DNA from: Verrucomicrobiaceae bacterium
GTDB lineage: Bacteria > Verrucomicrobiota > Verrucomicrobiia > Verrucomicrobiales > Verrucomicrobiaceae
Reading direction: 5' to 3'
Length of the DNA stretch: 64,000 nucleotides
NCBI GenBank assembly: GCA_024232965.1
Contig: JACKQF010000005.1
Span: 1 to 64,000, forward strand
The notes below the pieces were generated by a model. It saw only the letters and a list, made by a program, of their open reading frames with translations, did no database searches and was not told where the DNA came from. Both the position numbers and the translations under genes were made by a program. Shown here one piece after another: positions 10,282-18,796 of the stretch (position 1 is the first letter of the stretch; the number at the start of each line of letters is the position of its first letter).

Positions 10282-11406
10282 ATGGAGCGCACTGCAAAAG
10301 CATTGAAACGCCTCGTCACCTACATCCTCATCGCTGCCACCTGCGCAGCTCCAGCCCAAGACCCCAAGGAATGGGCTGCAATGGGTGCATGGTTCAAGGA
10401 CTGGCCGGTCCTCTATGAGAATGACCGCGCCTCGTTTCTGAAGGAGTTTGCGCTTTCCGGTCGTTACGAGGGACAAGACTATCATCTCTCCGGAACCGCT
10501 GGCGATACCCAGGGATGGGACCACCGGCGCATCCGCTACGGGTTCCGAGCCCAGTTTTCCCACGACCTCGATTTAGCCGCCCAAGCCAACGCGGACGGAA
10601 ACGAGGGCGAGGCCTACCAAAGCCTCTGGAACGCAGCACTAACATGGAAACCGATTCCCGCTTTCTCATTTCGGATCGGAAAATTCAAGCCACGCTGGAG
10701 TTACGAGTATTTCCTCGCCTCCTACGAGACTCTGACCCTGGAACGCAGTCTCCTGTCCAATCAAGCGCGCCCACAGATCACACCCGGAGCTGGCATCGAT
10801 GGGCAAGCTGGGCTATGGGACTGGAGCGTCGGTGTTTTTTCGGGAGATTGGGATCGCGATTTTGGACACTTCGATACGGGTGCGATGTACGCCGCAAGTC
10901 TGGGGCTTGATGTCCATGGGCCAACGCACACGGAGAAAGCCCATTTACGCCTCGACTATCTCGGCGATGATGGCCACGATGGGAAGACTTCGAAAGGGCC
11001 TTGGGATCACAATTTTGCTTTGAGCCTGGATGTCCGCCAAGGCCCTTGGGGCATACTGGCGGAGACGGTGTGCGCATCGGGCGGACCCGAGACCGCCTAC
11101 AGTTTCATGCTGATGCCGAGCTACGAACTCGGGCAGAAATGGCAGATTGTCGGCCGACTCCAATATGCTGCCGCAGGTACCGACGTTTTGCGGTCCACGT
11201 CCCGCTACGAACGGCTCGCACCTGCCCTCCCTTCCGACGCCAAAGGGGATCGATACCAAGCGGTCTTTCTCGGGCTGAATTACCTCATCCAAGGCAATCA
11301 CCTGAAACTCATGACCGGCATTGAGTATGCGCACATGGACTCGTCTCAGAGCGTGTCCAGATATGACGACTGGACCTGGATCAGCGGCATCAAGATGTAT
11401 TTTTGA
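10282..11406 (+). CDS. Outer-membrane porin (phosphate-selective porin O/P-like)
   Basis: 374 residues. A signal peptide ends near AAPAQ. A beta-barrel pattern follows: alternating hydrophobic/polar strands, many Trp/Tyr/Gly, periodic acidic turns and a C-terminal aromatic (KMYF ending in Phe), as expected for an outer-membrane barrel. The IGKFKPRWSYEYF and LTLERS region resembles OprO/OprP-type porins, where the strand leading to the constriction loop carries such residues. The ATG at 10282 has a GGTGG about 8 bases upstream; a GTG at 10270 in the same frame is the alternative. It is shorter than typical OprP (over 400 residues). Anion selectivity cannot be read from the sequence. Confidence 0.75.
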   Translation: MERTAKALKRLVTYILIAATCAAPAQDPKEWAAMGAWFKDWPVLYENDRASFLKEFALSGRYEGQDYHLSGTAGDTQGWDHRRIRYGFRAQFSHDLDLAAQANADGNEGEAYQSLWNAALTWKPIPAFSFRIGKFKPRWSYEYFLASYETLTLERSLLSNQARPQITPGAGIDGQAGLWDWSVGVFSGDWDRDFGHFDTGAMYAASLGLDVHGPTHTEKAHLRLDYLGDDGHDGKTSKGPWDHNFALSLDVRQGPWGILAETVCASGGPETAYSFMLMPSYELGQKWQIVGRLQYAAAGTDVLRSTSRYERLAPALPSDAKGDRYQAVFLGLNYLIQGNHLKLMTGIEYAHMDSSQSVSRYDDWTWISGIKMYF

Positions 11407-11467
11407 TTCCTTCCGGATTCCCAACTCCGTGATAGCAAGTGCACCATCGCTCCGTCTATTGATGACC

Positions 11468-12007
11468 ATGAAGAATCTTCTTTTCTCTCTCCTCATCGCC
11501 ACCACGGCAGCTACCGCCGCCGATTCGATCAGCACGATCCCGCTGAAGGACATCAGCGGCAAATCCACCAACCTCGCCGCCTACGCCGGCAAGGTCATCC
11601 TGATGGTCAACGTCGCCTCCCGTTGTGGCAACACTCCTCAGTACAAACAGATGGAGGAGGTCTACGCGAAGTACAAAGACCAGGGCCTTGTGGTCCTGGG
11701 ATTTCCTTGCAACGATTTTGGTGCTCAGGAGCCTGGATCCAACGACGAGATCTTGGAATTTTGCACCAAAAAGTATGCGGTCACCTTCCCCATGTTTGAC
11801 AAGTTACACGTCAAAGGACCAGACCAACATCCGCTTTACGCCGCACTGACAGGCAAGGACGGTCCGTTCCCAGGAGACGTGAAGTGGAATTTTGGCAAGT
11901 TCCTCATCGGTCGTGATGGCAAGCCCATCATGCGAATCGAGCCCAAGACCAAGCCAGATGACGCCAAAGTGATCGCCGCCATTGAGGCAGCATTGGCAGA
12001 GAAGTGA
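11468..12007 (+). CDS. Exported glutathione peroxidase-family thiol peroxidase
   Basis: 179 residues with a Sec-type signal peptide (about residues 1-18, ending TAA-TAAD), so it likely acts in the periplasm. The peroxidase fold shows the catalytic Cys53 in NVASRCGNTPQY, Gln87 in the FPCNDFGAQEPG motif (usually FPCNQFG.QEP) and the Trp of KWNFGKFLI, which together form the family's catalytic set. The active site is Cys, not selenocysteine. Bacterial members usually reduce hydroperoxides with thioredoxin-like donors and not glutathione. There is a second ATG two codons upstream at 11462. The gene ends at an intrinsic terminator and is probably transcribed alone or with the porin. Confidence 0.9.
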   Translation: MKNLLFSLLIATTAATAADSISTIPLKDISGKSTNLAAYAGKVILMVNVASRCGNTPQYKQMEEVYAKYKDQGLVVLGFPCNDFGAQEPGSNDEILEFCTKKYAVTFPMFDKLHVKGPDQHPLYAALTGKDGPFPGDVKWNFGKFLIGRDGKPIMRIEPKTKPDDAKVIAAIEAALAEK

Positions 12008-12046
12008 TCTTCACGCAACCTGCTAGGTTGCAGAAGGTCGATTTTG

Positions 12047-12083
12047 AGAGCAGGAAGACCTTGGTTTTCCTGCTCTTTTCTTT
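12047..12083 (+). terminator. Rho-independent terminator after the peroxidase gene
   Basis: A perfect 10-bp stem (AGAGCAGGAA at 12047-12056 with TTCCTGCTCT at 12067-12076) around a 10-nt loop is followed by TTTCTTT. It lies 39 bases after the peroxidase stop and ends 3 bases before the moaA ATG. This argues against the upstream in-frame TTG (12044) as the moaA start. Confidence 0.9.
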
Positions 12084-12085
12084 GG

Positions 12086-13123
12086 ATGTCACTCAACACC
12101 GCCAACGTCGCCGCACCTCCGCGTGATTTGCTCGGAAGGCTGCCGCGTGATTTGCGACTGTCCGTCACGGATCGTTGCAACTTCCGCTGCACCTACTGCA
12201 TGCCGAAAGAGCTCTTTGGAGAGGAACACGCCTTCTTACCCAAGAGCGCGATCCTGAGCTTTGAGGAACTCCATCGGTTTGCCGCCATCTGCGTGGGCCT
12301 TGGCGTCCAAAAAATTCGGCTTACCGGTGGCGAACCGCTTCTCCGCCGCGATCTTCCCAAACTCATCGCGATGCTCAGCAGCATTTCGGGACTGCAGGAC
12401 ATCGCCTTGACGACCAATGGCTCAGCCCTCGTCCAGTTGGCCCGCCCTTTGCGCGAGGCAGGTCTTAACCGCCTCACCGTCAGTCTCGATGCCTTGGACG
12501 ATGGGATTTTTCGCGCGATGAACGACGTGGACTTCCCCGTTCATCGCGTATTGAGCGGGCTCAACGCCGCCATTGACGCCGGCTTCGGCCCCATCAAGAT
12601 CAACATGGTGGTCAAGCGTGGCGTAAACGAAGATCAGATCCTGCCCATGGTGGATCACTTTCGCAACGGCCCCTTTGTGCTGCGCTTCATCGAGTTCATG
12701 GATGTCGGGTCCACCAATGGATGGCGCATGGACGATGTCATCCCGTCCCGCGAGGTCCTGCAATTGATCCAAACCAAACACGCCGTTTCTGCGCTCGCTG
12801 CGAACAGCCCCGGCGAAGTCGCACGCAGATTCAAACTCGACGACGGCAGCCTTGAACTCGGGTTCATTAGCTCCGTGACGCAGCCCTTCTGCGCCAATTG
12901 CACCCGCGCACGCATTTCCGCAGAGGGCCAGCTTTACACCTGCCTCTTTGCGACAGCTGGACACGACATCCGCGCCTTGTTACGCTCCGGTATCAGCGAT
13001 ACAGAAATCGCCAGCGCCCTCCGCAGTATCTGGATGAGCCGGGATGATCGCTACAGCGAGATCCGCAGCCATCACACCCAACCTCCCGGCCGCAAAGTAG
13101 AGATGTCACACATCGGCGGCTAA
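12086..13123 (+). CDS. moaA: GTP 3',8-cyclase MoaA (molybdenum cofactor biosynthesis)
   Basis: 345-residue radical SAM enzyme that converts GTP to 3',8-cyclo-GTP with MoaC as partner, the first step of molybdopterin synthesis. The radical SAM cluster ligands are Cys31, Cys35 and Cys38 (CNFRCTYC), followed by the LTGGEPLLRRD motif. The second [4Fe-4S] site is the C-terminal FCANCTRARIS...CLF set. The protein ends in SHIGG, and a C-terminal Gly-Gly is needed for MoaA activity in characterised members. The ATG at 12086 is chosen because the peroxidase terminator occupies the bases just upstream; no good Shine-Dalgarno is seen. No other moa/moe gene is in the window. mtnA follows after 15 bases. 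Confidence 0.95.
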   Translation: MSLNTANVAAPPRDLLGRLPRDLRLSVTDRCNFRCTYCMPKELFGEEHAFLPKSAILSFEELHRFAAICVGLGVQKIRLTGGEPLLRRDLPKLIAMLSSISGLQDIALTTNGSALVQLARPLREAGLNRLTVSLDALDDGIFRAMNDVDFPVHRVLSGLNAAIDAGFGPIKINMVVKRGVNEDQILPMVDHFRNGPFVLRFIEFMDVGSTNGWRMDDVIPSREVLQLIQTKHAVSALAANSPGEVARRFKLDDGSLELGFISSVTQPFCANCTRARISAEGQLYTCLFATAGHDIRALLRSGISDTEIASALRSIWMSRDDRYSEIRSHHTQPPGRKVEMSHIGG

Positions 13124-13138
13124 GATCATCAACGCCCA

Positions 13139-14227
13139 ATGAAGATCCACGGCAATCCCCATCGCACCATCGAGACCGACGCCGCCGAAAACGTGCGCAT
13201 TCTTGATCAGACACTTCTCCCCCACGACGTCGTTTGGCGGACCATGACCACTTGGCAAGATGCCTCAAAAGCCATCTCCATCATGCAAGTGCGCGGGGCC
13301 CCTCTCATCGGTGTTACCGCTGCCTTTGGAGTCGCACTCGCCATGCGGGATGATGCATCTGACACCTCGCTAGACACCGTCTGCAAAAGCCTTTTTGCCA
13401 CACGCCCCACCGCAGTGAATCTCCGCTGGGGACTTGATCGCATGAAGGCAGCGCTCGGCTCACTGCCCAGTCGAGAGCGAGCTGCCGCCGCATGGTCGGA
13501 AGCTGTCCAGATCGCGGATGAGGACGTTCGAACCAATGAATCCATTGGTAGAAACGGACACGAACTTTTCCAACGCATCTTCGAACAGAAAGCCGCATCA
13601 TCCGGCCCACTCAATGTCATGACTCATTGCAATGCAGGCTGGCTCGCAGCGGTCGATTGGGGCATGTCGCTATCTCCTGTCTATCAGGCCCATGACGCAG
13701 GCATGCCCGTCCATGTTTGGGTCAGCGAGACTCGCCCTCGCAATCAAGGCGCAGCGCTCACAGCCTTTGAACTCAACCAACACGGTGTCCCACACACCCT
13801 AATCTCCGACAATGCCGCCGGGCACCTGATGCAACGCGGCCTCGTGGACCTTTGCATTACCGGAGCGGACCGCGTTACCGCCAGCGGAGATGTCGCCAAC
13901 AAAATCGGCACCTATCTCAAGGCTCTCGCGGCGAAGGCGAACAACGTGCCATTCTACGTCGCCGTCCCGGTCAGCACCATCGACTGGACCATCTCCGATG
14001 GTGTCCGCGATATCCCAATTGAGCAGCGCTCCTCCCGAGAAGTCACCCACATTCCCGGACGCAACAGCGTCGGCGCTCAGGAAGAGGTCCTCATCTGCCC
14101 GGAAAACACTCCCGCTCGCAATGACGCCTTCGACGTCACACCCGCAGCACTCGTCAGCGCCCTCATCACCGAACACGCCGTCGTGGACTGTTCGGCGGAA
14201 GGGTTGCTCGTTCTAAAACCAGCCTAG
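13139..14227 (+). CDS. mtnA: S-methyl-5-thioribose-1-phosphate isomerase
   Basis: 362 residues, full length for the family. MtnA isomerises methylthioribose-1-phosphate to methylthioribulose-1-phosphate in the methionine salvage pathway, in the cytoplasm. Visible signatures are VRGAPLIGVTAAFG near residue 60, catalytic Cys164 in MTHCNAGWLA and Asp244 in TGADRVTASGDVANKIGTY, matching the Cys/Asp pair known from Bacillus MtnA. It is related to eIF2B alpha subunits and ribose-1,5-bisphosphate isomerase, but the Cys/Asp context favours MtnA. It starts 15 bases after moaA, so the two probably share a transcript. No other mtn gene is in the window. Confidence 0.94.
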   Translation: MKIHGNPHRTIETDAAENVRILDQTLLPHDVVWRTMTTWQDASKAISIMQVRGAPLIGVTAAFGVALAMRDDASDTSLDTVCKSLFATRPTAVNLRWGLDRMKAALGSLPSRERAAAAWSEAVQIADEDVRTNESIGRNGHELFQRIFEQKAASSGPLNVMTHCNAGWLAAVDWGMSLSPVYQAHDAGMPVHVWVSETRPRNQGAALTAFELNQHGVPHTLISDNAAGHLMQRGLVDLCITGADRVTASGDVANKIGTYLKALAAKANNVPFYVAVPVSTIDWTISDGVRDIPIEQRSSREVTHIPGRNSVGAQEEVLICPENTPARNDAFDVTPAALVSALITEHAVVDCSAEGLLVLKPA

Positions 14228-14286
14228 GCGGCTCCGACCAGGATTGGATCGAAGCGCCTAGCGAGCGAAGGCTCCGTACGTTTTAA

Positions 14287-16080
14287 CTACAGCCGCCCCG
14301 CAAGAAGCTCGCGCTGATAGTAGAGTTCCTTCGGCATGTCGTCGTGCAGATCCAGGTACAATTCCTCCGTCGAGAGTAGCTCGCTGCGGAACTCGCGCCC
14401 GTTGAACTGCATCAATTCATCCCACTTTTCACGGGTGAAATCCGGCAGGCCTGCCCAGTTGATCTCTGAGTAGCGAGGCATCCATCCCAGTTCAGTCTCA
14501 TGCCCACGCCCCTCGCCGCGGCAACGTTTTACGATCCACTCGAGCACGCGCATGTTATCGCCAAACCCAGGCCACAGAAACTTTCCATTGGCATCTTTGC
14601 GGAACCAATTCACATGGAAGATGCGTGGAGGCTCGTTGATCAGGCGGCGCATGTGCAGCCAATGGCCAAAGTAGTCGCCCATGTTGTAACCGCAGAACGG
14701 CAGCATTGCCATGGGATCGCGTCGGACTTTCCCGACCGCCCCCACCGCAGCAGCAGTCGTCTCGCTGCCCATGTTGGCACCGAGAAAGACGCCGTGCACC
14801 CAGTTGAAAGCCTGGAAAACCAGAGGGAACGTCGTGGCACGCCGCCCCCCAAAGATCAGCGCGTCGATAGGCACCCCCTGCGGATCTTCCCAGTTATCGT
14901 CGATCGTGGGGCACTGCTCCGATGGTGCTGTGAATCGCGAGTTCGGATGGGAGGACACTCGACCACAGTCAGGTGTCCATGACTCCCCACGCCAGTCTGT
15001 CAGGTGCGCAGGTGGCTCAGAGGTCATTCCCTCCCACCACACATCGCCATCATCGGTCAGCGCGACATTAGTGAAAATGGTGTTTCGTTGGATAGAAGAC
15101 ATCGCATTTGGGTTGGAAATCCAAGAAGTTCCCGGAGCCACACCAAAGTAGCCAGCCTCGGGATTCGTCGCCCAGAGGCGCCCATCCGCGCCTGGACGAA
15201 GCCAAGCGATGTCATCGCCGACGATGGTCACCTTCCAGCCTTTGTCCAAATACTCTTGCGGCGGCACCAGCATGGCAAAATTCGTTTTCCCACAGGCGCT
15301 CGGGAATGCCGCCGCAACGTAGGTTTTGCGGCCATCAGGAGATTCCACGCCAGAGATGAGCATGTGCTCCGCCATCCAGCCTTCGTCACGTCCCATCACA
15401 CTGGCGATGCGCAGGGCTAGACACTTCTTACCCAGCAAGGCGTTACCACCGTAGCCAGAACCAAAGGACCAGATGCTGCGCTCCTCAGGAAAGTGCACGA
15501 TGTACTTCGTTTCACTACAGGGCCAGGGCACGTCCTTTTCACCGGCAGTCAGCGGCTTTCCAACGCTGTGGACGCAAGGAACAAAGTCGCCCTCCTCACC
15601 CAATTGATCCAAAACCGGCGCGCCCATGCGTGTCATGATGCGCATGTTCACCACGACGTATGGAGAATCTGTCACCTCCACTCCGATGACCGAAAAGGGA
15701 GAGCCCAGCGGTCCCATGCAAAAGGGAACCACGTACATCGTTCGTCCCTTCATACAGCCTGCAAAGAGACCGTTCAGCTTGGACTTCATCTCTGCTGGCG
15801 GCATCCAATTGTTCGTTGGGCCTGCATCGACTTTGCGGTGACTACAAATGAAGGTGCGATCCTCGACGCGGGCGACATCGTTCGGATCAGACCAGGCGAG
15901 ATAGCTATTAGGGCGCTTCTCTGGATTCAGCTTCTTAAAGGTGCCACTGGAAACCAGCAACTCAGAGAGTTCGTGGGACTCCGCTTCAGAACCATCGCAC
16001 CACCGGACCTGATCAGGTGTGCAGAGAGATTGAATTTCTTGGATCCAGGCGAGAAGTGCTTTGTGTTTGGGGGGTGTCAT
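14287..16080 (-). CDS. pckG: Phosphoenolpyruvate carboxykinase (GTP)
   Basis: 597 residues, typical of the GTP-dependent class (about 600). It interconverts oxaloacetate plus GTP with phosphoenolpyruvate, CO2 and GDP at the start of gluconeogenesis. The P-loop and reactive cysteine are in FPSACGKTNFAM (around residue 268), a kinase-2-like motif is VGDDIAWLRP, and the N-terminal RTFICSHRKVDAGPTNNW region matches the class. The ATP-dependent enzyme has a different P-loop. It is convergent with mtnA (59 bases between stops) and probably monocistronic. Together with dctA and sucAB it fits growth on organic acids. Confidence 0.96.
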   Translation of the reverse strand: MTPPKHKALLAWIQEIQSLCTPDQVRWCDGSEAESHELSELLVSSGTFKKLNPEKRPNSYLAWSDPNDVARVEDRTFICSHRKVDAGPTNNWMPPAEMKSKLNGLFAGCMKGRTMYVVPFCMGPLGSPFSVIGVEVTDSPYVVVNMRIMTRMGAPVLDQLGEEGDFVPCVHSVGKPLTAGEKDVPWPCSETKYIVHFPEERSIWSFGSGYGGNALLGKKCLALRIASVMGRDEGWMAEHMLISGVESPDGRKTYVAAAFPSACGKTNFAMLVPPQEYLDKGWKVTIVGDDIAWLRPGADGRLWATNPEAGYFGVAPGTSWISNPNAMSSIQRNTIFTNVALTDDGDVWWEGMTSEPPAHLTDWRGESWTPDCGRVSSHPNSRFTAPSEQCPTIDDNWEDPQGVPIDALIFGGRRATTFPLVFQAFNWVHGVFLGANMGSETTAAAVGAVGKVRRDPMAMLPFCGYNMGDYFGHWLHMRRLINEPPRIFHVNWFRKDANGKFLWPGFGDNMRVLEWIVKRCRGEGRGHETELGWMPRYSEINWAGLPDFTREKWDELMQFNGREFRSELLSTEELYLDLHDDMPKELYYQRELLAGRL

Positions 16081-16186
16081 GTCAGGTAAAATCGATTCGG
16101 ACTACGCCGATATCATGACACGCAATCGTCGTGCCACCTTGTGATATATCATACGAATATTGGCCACTCGTAGCCGTATCCAAGAG

Positions 16187-16945
16187 TCAGTCGTCGTCGC
16201 CGTCTTGTAGCTTTTGCAATTGCCGCACCAGCTCCTTGATTTTGTGAGCGCTGCGCACGTTTTTGAAAGCGACCTCAACCCCAGCATTGGCCGCCGAAGA
16301 GAAGTCGAGACTCCCAATGCCTAGCAACCCTGTGATCCACTTCTCCGACACATCAATGGAGCGGATATCACGAATTCGCACCTCTTTGGAACTCCGACCA
16401 ATGATCCCCCAAAGCACCTCCACCCGATCCTCGGTGATCAGGTAATCTTTGGAAAATCGGGCGATCGCGATGCACGTCACTGTGGCGGATGCGCAGGCCA
16501 TCCCGAGGAGGAAATAGCGCGTGCCAAACTGAAAACCCAGCCCCGCAGCGATGCAGAGCAGTGCCGCCAAAAACAACGCCTTCGTGTAAGACAACCAGGA
16601 CGGATGCGCGTGATGCATGATGCGCTCGCCGCTGGAGGTGTATACAAAGCCCTCGTCATCACCTTCCTCGTCATCCTCCCACTCCTCATCGTCGTCGCTG
16701 ATTCCATCGTGGTCCGCCCGAATTTCCTGGAAGGCTGGCCTCTCCACGCGGGACTCCGCCGCCACAGGGCTCGGCTGGCGCATGCCGCGGATCAGCTCGC
16801 CAATGGTGTGGGTCTGCCCATTGTCCAGATCCGTGCAAAACTCGCCCCTGGCGATGACACCCCGCTCCGAGAGCAGCCAAAGATCCTCCTTGGACAGCGG
16901 CTCGCTGAACTCAGGATGATCGTTGATACTATAAAGTGCGGCCAT
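16187..16945 (-). CDS. Membrane protein with GYF-2-like and bacterial PH domains
   Basis: 252 residues. Residues 1-55 resemble the GYF_2/DUF4339 fold (aromatic start, SKEDLWLLSERGVI turn). Residues 81-99 are a highly acidic linker. Two membrane helices lie at about 122-140 and 143-163, followed by a YdbS/YdbT-type bacterial PH domain (bPH2, about 164-242). The ATG at 16945 has GGGAG six bases upstream; the frame extends 17 codons further without a site. Function is unknown. Such proteins probably sit in the inner membrane with both soluble domains in the cytoplasm (inferred). The nearest neighbours are ybjN-like and pckG with over 100 bases on each side. Confidence 0.8.
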   Translation of the reverse strand: MAALYSINDHPEFSEPLSKEDLWLLSERGVIARGEFCTDLDNGQTHTIGELIRGMRQPSPVAAESRVERPAFQEIRADHDGISDDDEEWEDDEEGDDEGFVYTSSGERIMHHAHPSWLSYTKALFLAALLCIAAGLGFQFGTRYFLLGMACASATVTCIAIARFSKDYLITEDRVEVLWGIIGRSSKEVRIRDIRSIDVSEKWITGLLGIGSLDFSSAANAGVEVAFKNVRSAHKIKELVRQLQKLQDGDDD

Positions 16946-17059
16946 GAGAGGCTCCCGGAAAAAGCTAAACGCCGCTAGACAGTCAAGCGTCCGCATTCAA
17001 TGCAGAGATTCCCTGCCCTCGTCAAGCTCAACCACAAGGGGGGGACGAAACCCGCACCA

Positions 17060-17578
17060 TCAAGCCTCCGCATCCGGCGCAGGCGGCAGGAGGTCGGCGC
17101 GCTTCAGGAGGTCCGGCACATTGAGGAGCAGCAGCTCACCCTTCGGGGTCTGGCAGATTTCTCCGAGAAACGGGGCGAGGCGATCCACCTCTGCCACAGC
17201 GGTGTGCACGAGACTGGCTAGGATCCGCTCGTCGTGCCGGTTCGGAGGGAAGATATTGGTCAGGCGGTAGAAGGTGATACCGCTGTCCCAGTCCATTTCA
17301 AAGTTACCCAGGTTCAGCTCCTTGTTCACCCGCATCAGCAACTCCGCAGCCTTGCTGCGATGGGTCGGCGGGCAGGTCAGCCCGACCTGTGCGACCACGC
17401 TGGCGATGGAGACATCTCCATACACCTGCATGTGCAGTGGAACCTTGGTGTGGTGGGCCTCAAACTCAGACTCGATGACCTCAAGGCCTGCGACCTCTCG
17501 GTAATGCCAGCCCATGTTTTTGAAAGCGGTAAGCGCTGCGGCGTATAAGGCGGACACGGGAGTCGGACGAAAATTCAA
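17060..17578 (-). CDS. YbjN domain-containing protein
   Basis: 172-residue cytoplasmic protein with the YbjN/type III secretion chaperone-like fold: alternating short helices and strands with FKNMGWHYREV near the N-terminus, a central VGLTCPPTHRSKAAELLMRVN helix and LGNFEMDWDSGITFYRL. YbjN proteins are proposed regulators or chaperones; no specific function can be given. No ATG is available: an in-frame TAA lies four codons upstream of the TTG at 17578, so TTG or the GTG at 17557 must be the start. It begins about 22 bases after the 3' end of tRNA-Pro on the same strand, so it may be read from the tRNA promoter. Confidence 0.75.
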   Translation of the reverse strand: MNFRPTPVSALYAAALTAFKNMGWHYREVAGLEVIESEFEAHHTKVPLHMQVYGDVSIASVVAQVGLTCPPTHRSKAAELLMRVNKELNLGNFEMDWDSGITFYRLTNIFPPNRHDERILASLVHTAVAEVDRLAPFLGEICQTPKGELLLLNVPDLLKRADLLPPAPDAEA

Positions 17579-17600
17579 ATGCGATGATTAGCATCCTGAA

Positions 17601-17677
17601 TGGTCGGGGCGGCGAGATTCGAACTCACGACTTCTTGCTCCCAAAGCAAGCGCTCTACCAGGCTGAGCTACGCCCCG
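17601..17677 (-). tRNA. tRNA-Pro (anticodon UGG)
   Basis: On the minus strand a full cloverleaf can be drawn: acceptor CGGGGCG pairing with CGCCCCG, D-arm GCTC...GAGC, anticodon stem CTTGC/GCAAG around TTTGGGA (anticodon TGG), T-arm with TTCGAAT, discriminator A and an encoded CCA at 17601-17603. UGG reads proline codons. Confidence 0.97.
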
Positions 17678-17708
17678 AAATCGGTGGGGCGTGATAGTGC
17701 CACCATTT

Positions 17709-17747
17709 ATCTGGAGCGCAAGAGGAAAGCGCACCAGATGTTTTTTT
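17709..17747 (+). terminator. Intrinsic terminator on the plus strand with no upstream plus-strand gene
   Basis: ATCTGG (17709-17714) pairs with CCAGAT (17734-17739); after one A-A mismatch, GCGC (17716-17719) pairs with GCGC (17729-17732). G plus seven T follow (17741-17747). The T-run makes it a plus-strand terminator, yet all genes immediately to the left are on the minus strand. It lies 137 bases before the Bat operon. Confidence 0.75.
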
Positions 17748-17884
17748 CTGCAAAAATAAGTCAGGCACCATGCAGGATTTCTCCACCCATTGGAGCTGAC
17801 GCTGCATAGCCCTCCTTTCTTGACGGCATTTCTGCGCATTTTACAGATTGAAGAATCCGCGCTCCGGTCGTTAGTACAGGCTCC

Positions 17885-18796
17885 ATGCCGACCGCCACCC
17901 AGGACAGTGACGAACGTCTCGCCCGCATCTTAAAGCGGGTGCGCCGCATTGAATTGATCACGCGCGGCATGGTGAAGGAAACGCTAGGCGGCGCCTACCA
18001 CAGCCGCTTCAAGGGCCAGGGCATCGAGTTTGATGACTTTCGCGAGTATCAACCGGGCGACGACGTGCGCTTTTTGGACTGGAATGTCACGGCGCGAATG
18101 AATGAGCCTTTCGTCCGCAAATACGTCGAGGAAAGAGAACTGACCGTGATGCTAGCCGTGGATATCAGCGGATCGGGCGAGTTCGGCAGCAAGGAGGACT
18201 CCAAGCGCGAGCGAGCAGCGGAGATCGCCGGAGTGTTTGCTTTCAGTGCCTGTCAAAACCAGGACAAAGTCGGCTTGATCCTCTTCTCTGACAAGATCGA
18301 GCACTATCTGCCAGCCCGCAAAGGCACCGCACACGCTCTGCGCATCCTGCGCGACATCCTGAACCTCACTCCAGAGAGCCCTCGCACTGATCTGCGTCCG
18401 CCTCTGGACTTGGCGCTTCAGCGTATCAATCACCGCGCGCTGGTGATCGTGATCTCCGACTTCATGACGCCAGATTTCAGCTGGGAGAAGAGTCTTCGCG
18501 GAGTCTCAGCAAAGCACGACGTCGTCGCCGCACGAATCATCGATCCAGCGGAACGCCACCTTCCCGATGCCGGACGCATCGTGGTGGAAGATCCAGAGAC
18601 GGGACTCCAGCAAGTGGTGGATACCTCAGACGGCACCGTGCGGAGGATTTACCAGCAACGGATGGTGAAGCTCGGCCAAGACCTCGAGGCCTTGCTCCGC
18701 AAAAACGGGGTGGAACAAATTGATGTGCAGACGGATCAGGACTACGCCCCAGCATTGCGGGCGTATTTTAGATCCAGAAAGAGGAGGAAGCGTTAA
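17885..18796 (+). CDS. DUF58 domain protein of the Bat operon
   Basis: 303 residues. It contains the DUF58 signature (GIEFDDFREYQPGDDVRFLDW) and a von Willebrand A-like fold with a MIDAS-type Asp93-x-Ser95-x-Ser97. DUF58 proteins are nearly always encoded beside MoxR AAA+ ATPases and Bat VWA proteins, and are thought to help assemble or activate metal-binding complexes at the membrane. It is the first gene of a tight five-gene run. No moxR lies upstream; the tRNA and minus-strand genes are there instead. The C-terminus is very basic (RSRKRRKR). Confidence 0.9.
   Translation: MPTATQDSDERLARILKRVRRIELITRGMVKETLGGAYHSRFKGQGIEFDDFREYQPGDDVRFLDWNVTARMNEPFVRKYVEERELTVMLAVDISGSGEFGSKEDSKRERAAEIAGVFAFSACQNQDKVGLILFSDKIEHYLPARKGTAHALRILRDILNLTPESPRTDLRPPLDLALQRINHRALVIVISDFMTPDFSWEKSLRGVSAKHDVVAARIIDPAERHLPDAGRIVVEDPETGLQQVVDTSDGTVRRIYQQRMVKLGQDLEALLRKNGVEQIDVQTDQDYAPALRAYFRSRKRRKR

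Noticed and set aside
12008..12085. Molybdenum cofactor riboswitch upstream of moaA
   Set aside because: The 78-base gap is mostly occupied by the peroxidase terminator; no room or pattern for the riboswitch.
14228..14286. Bidirectional terminator between mtnA and pckG
   Set aside because: A 7-bp GGCGGCT/AGCCGCC pairing exists but encloses about 55 bases and has no T-run.
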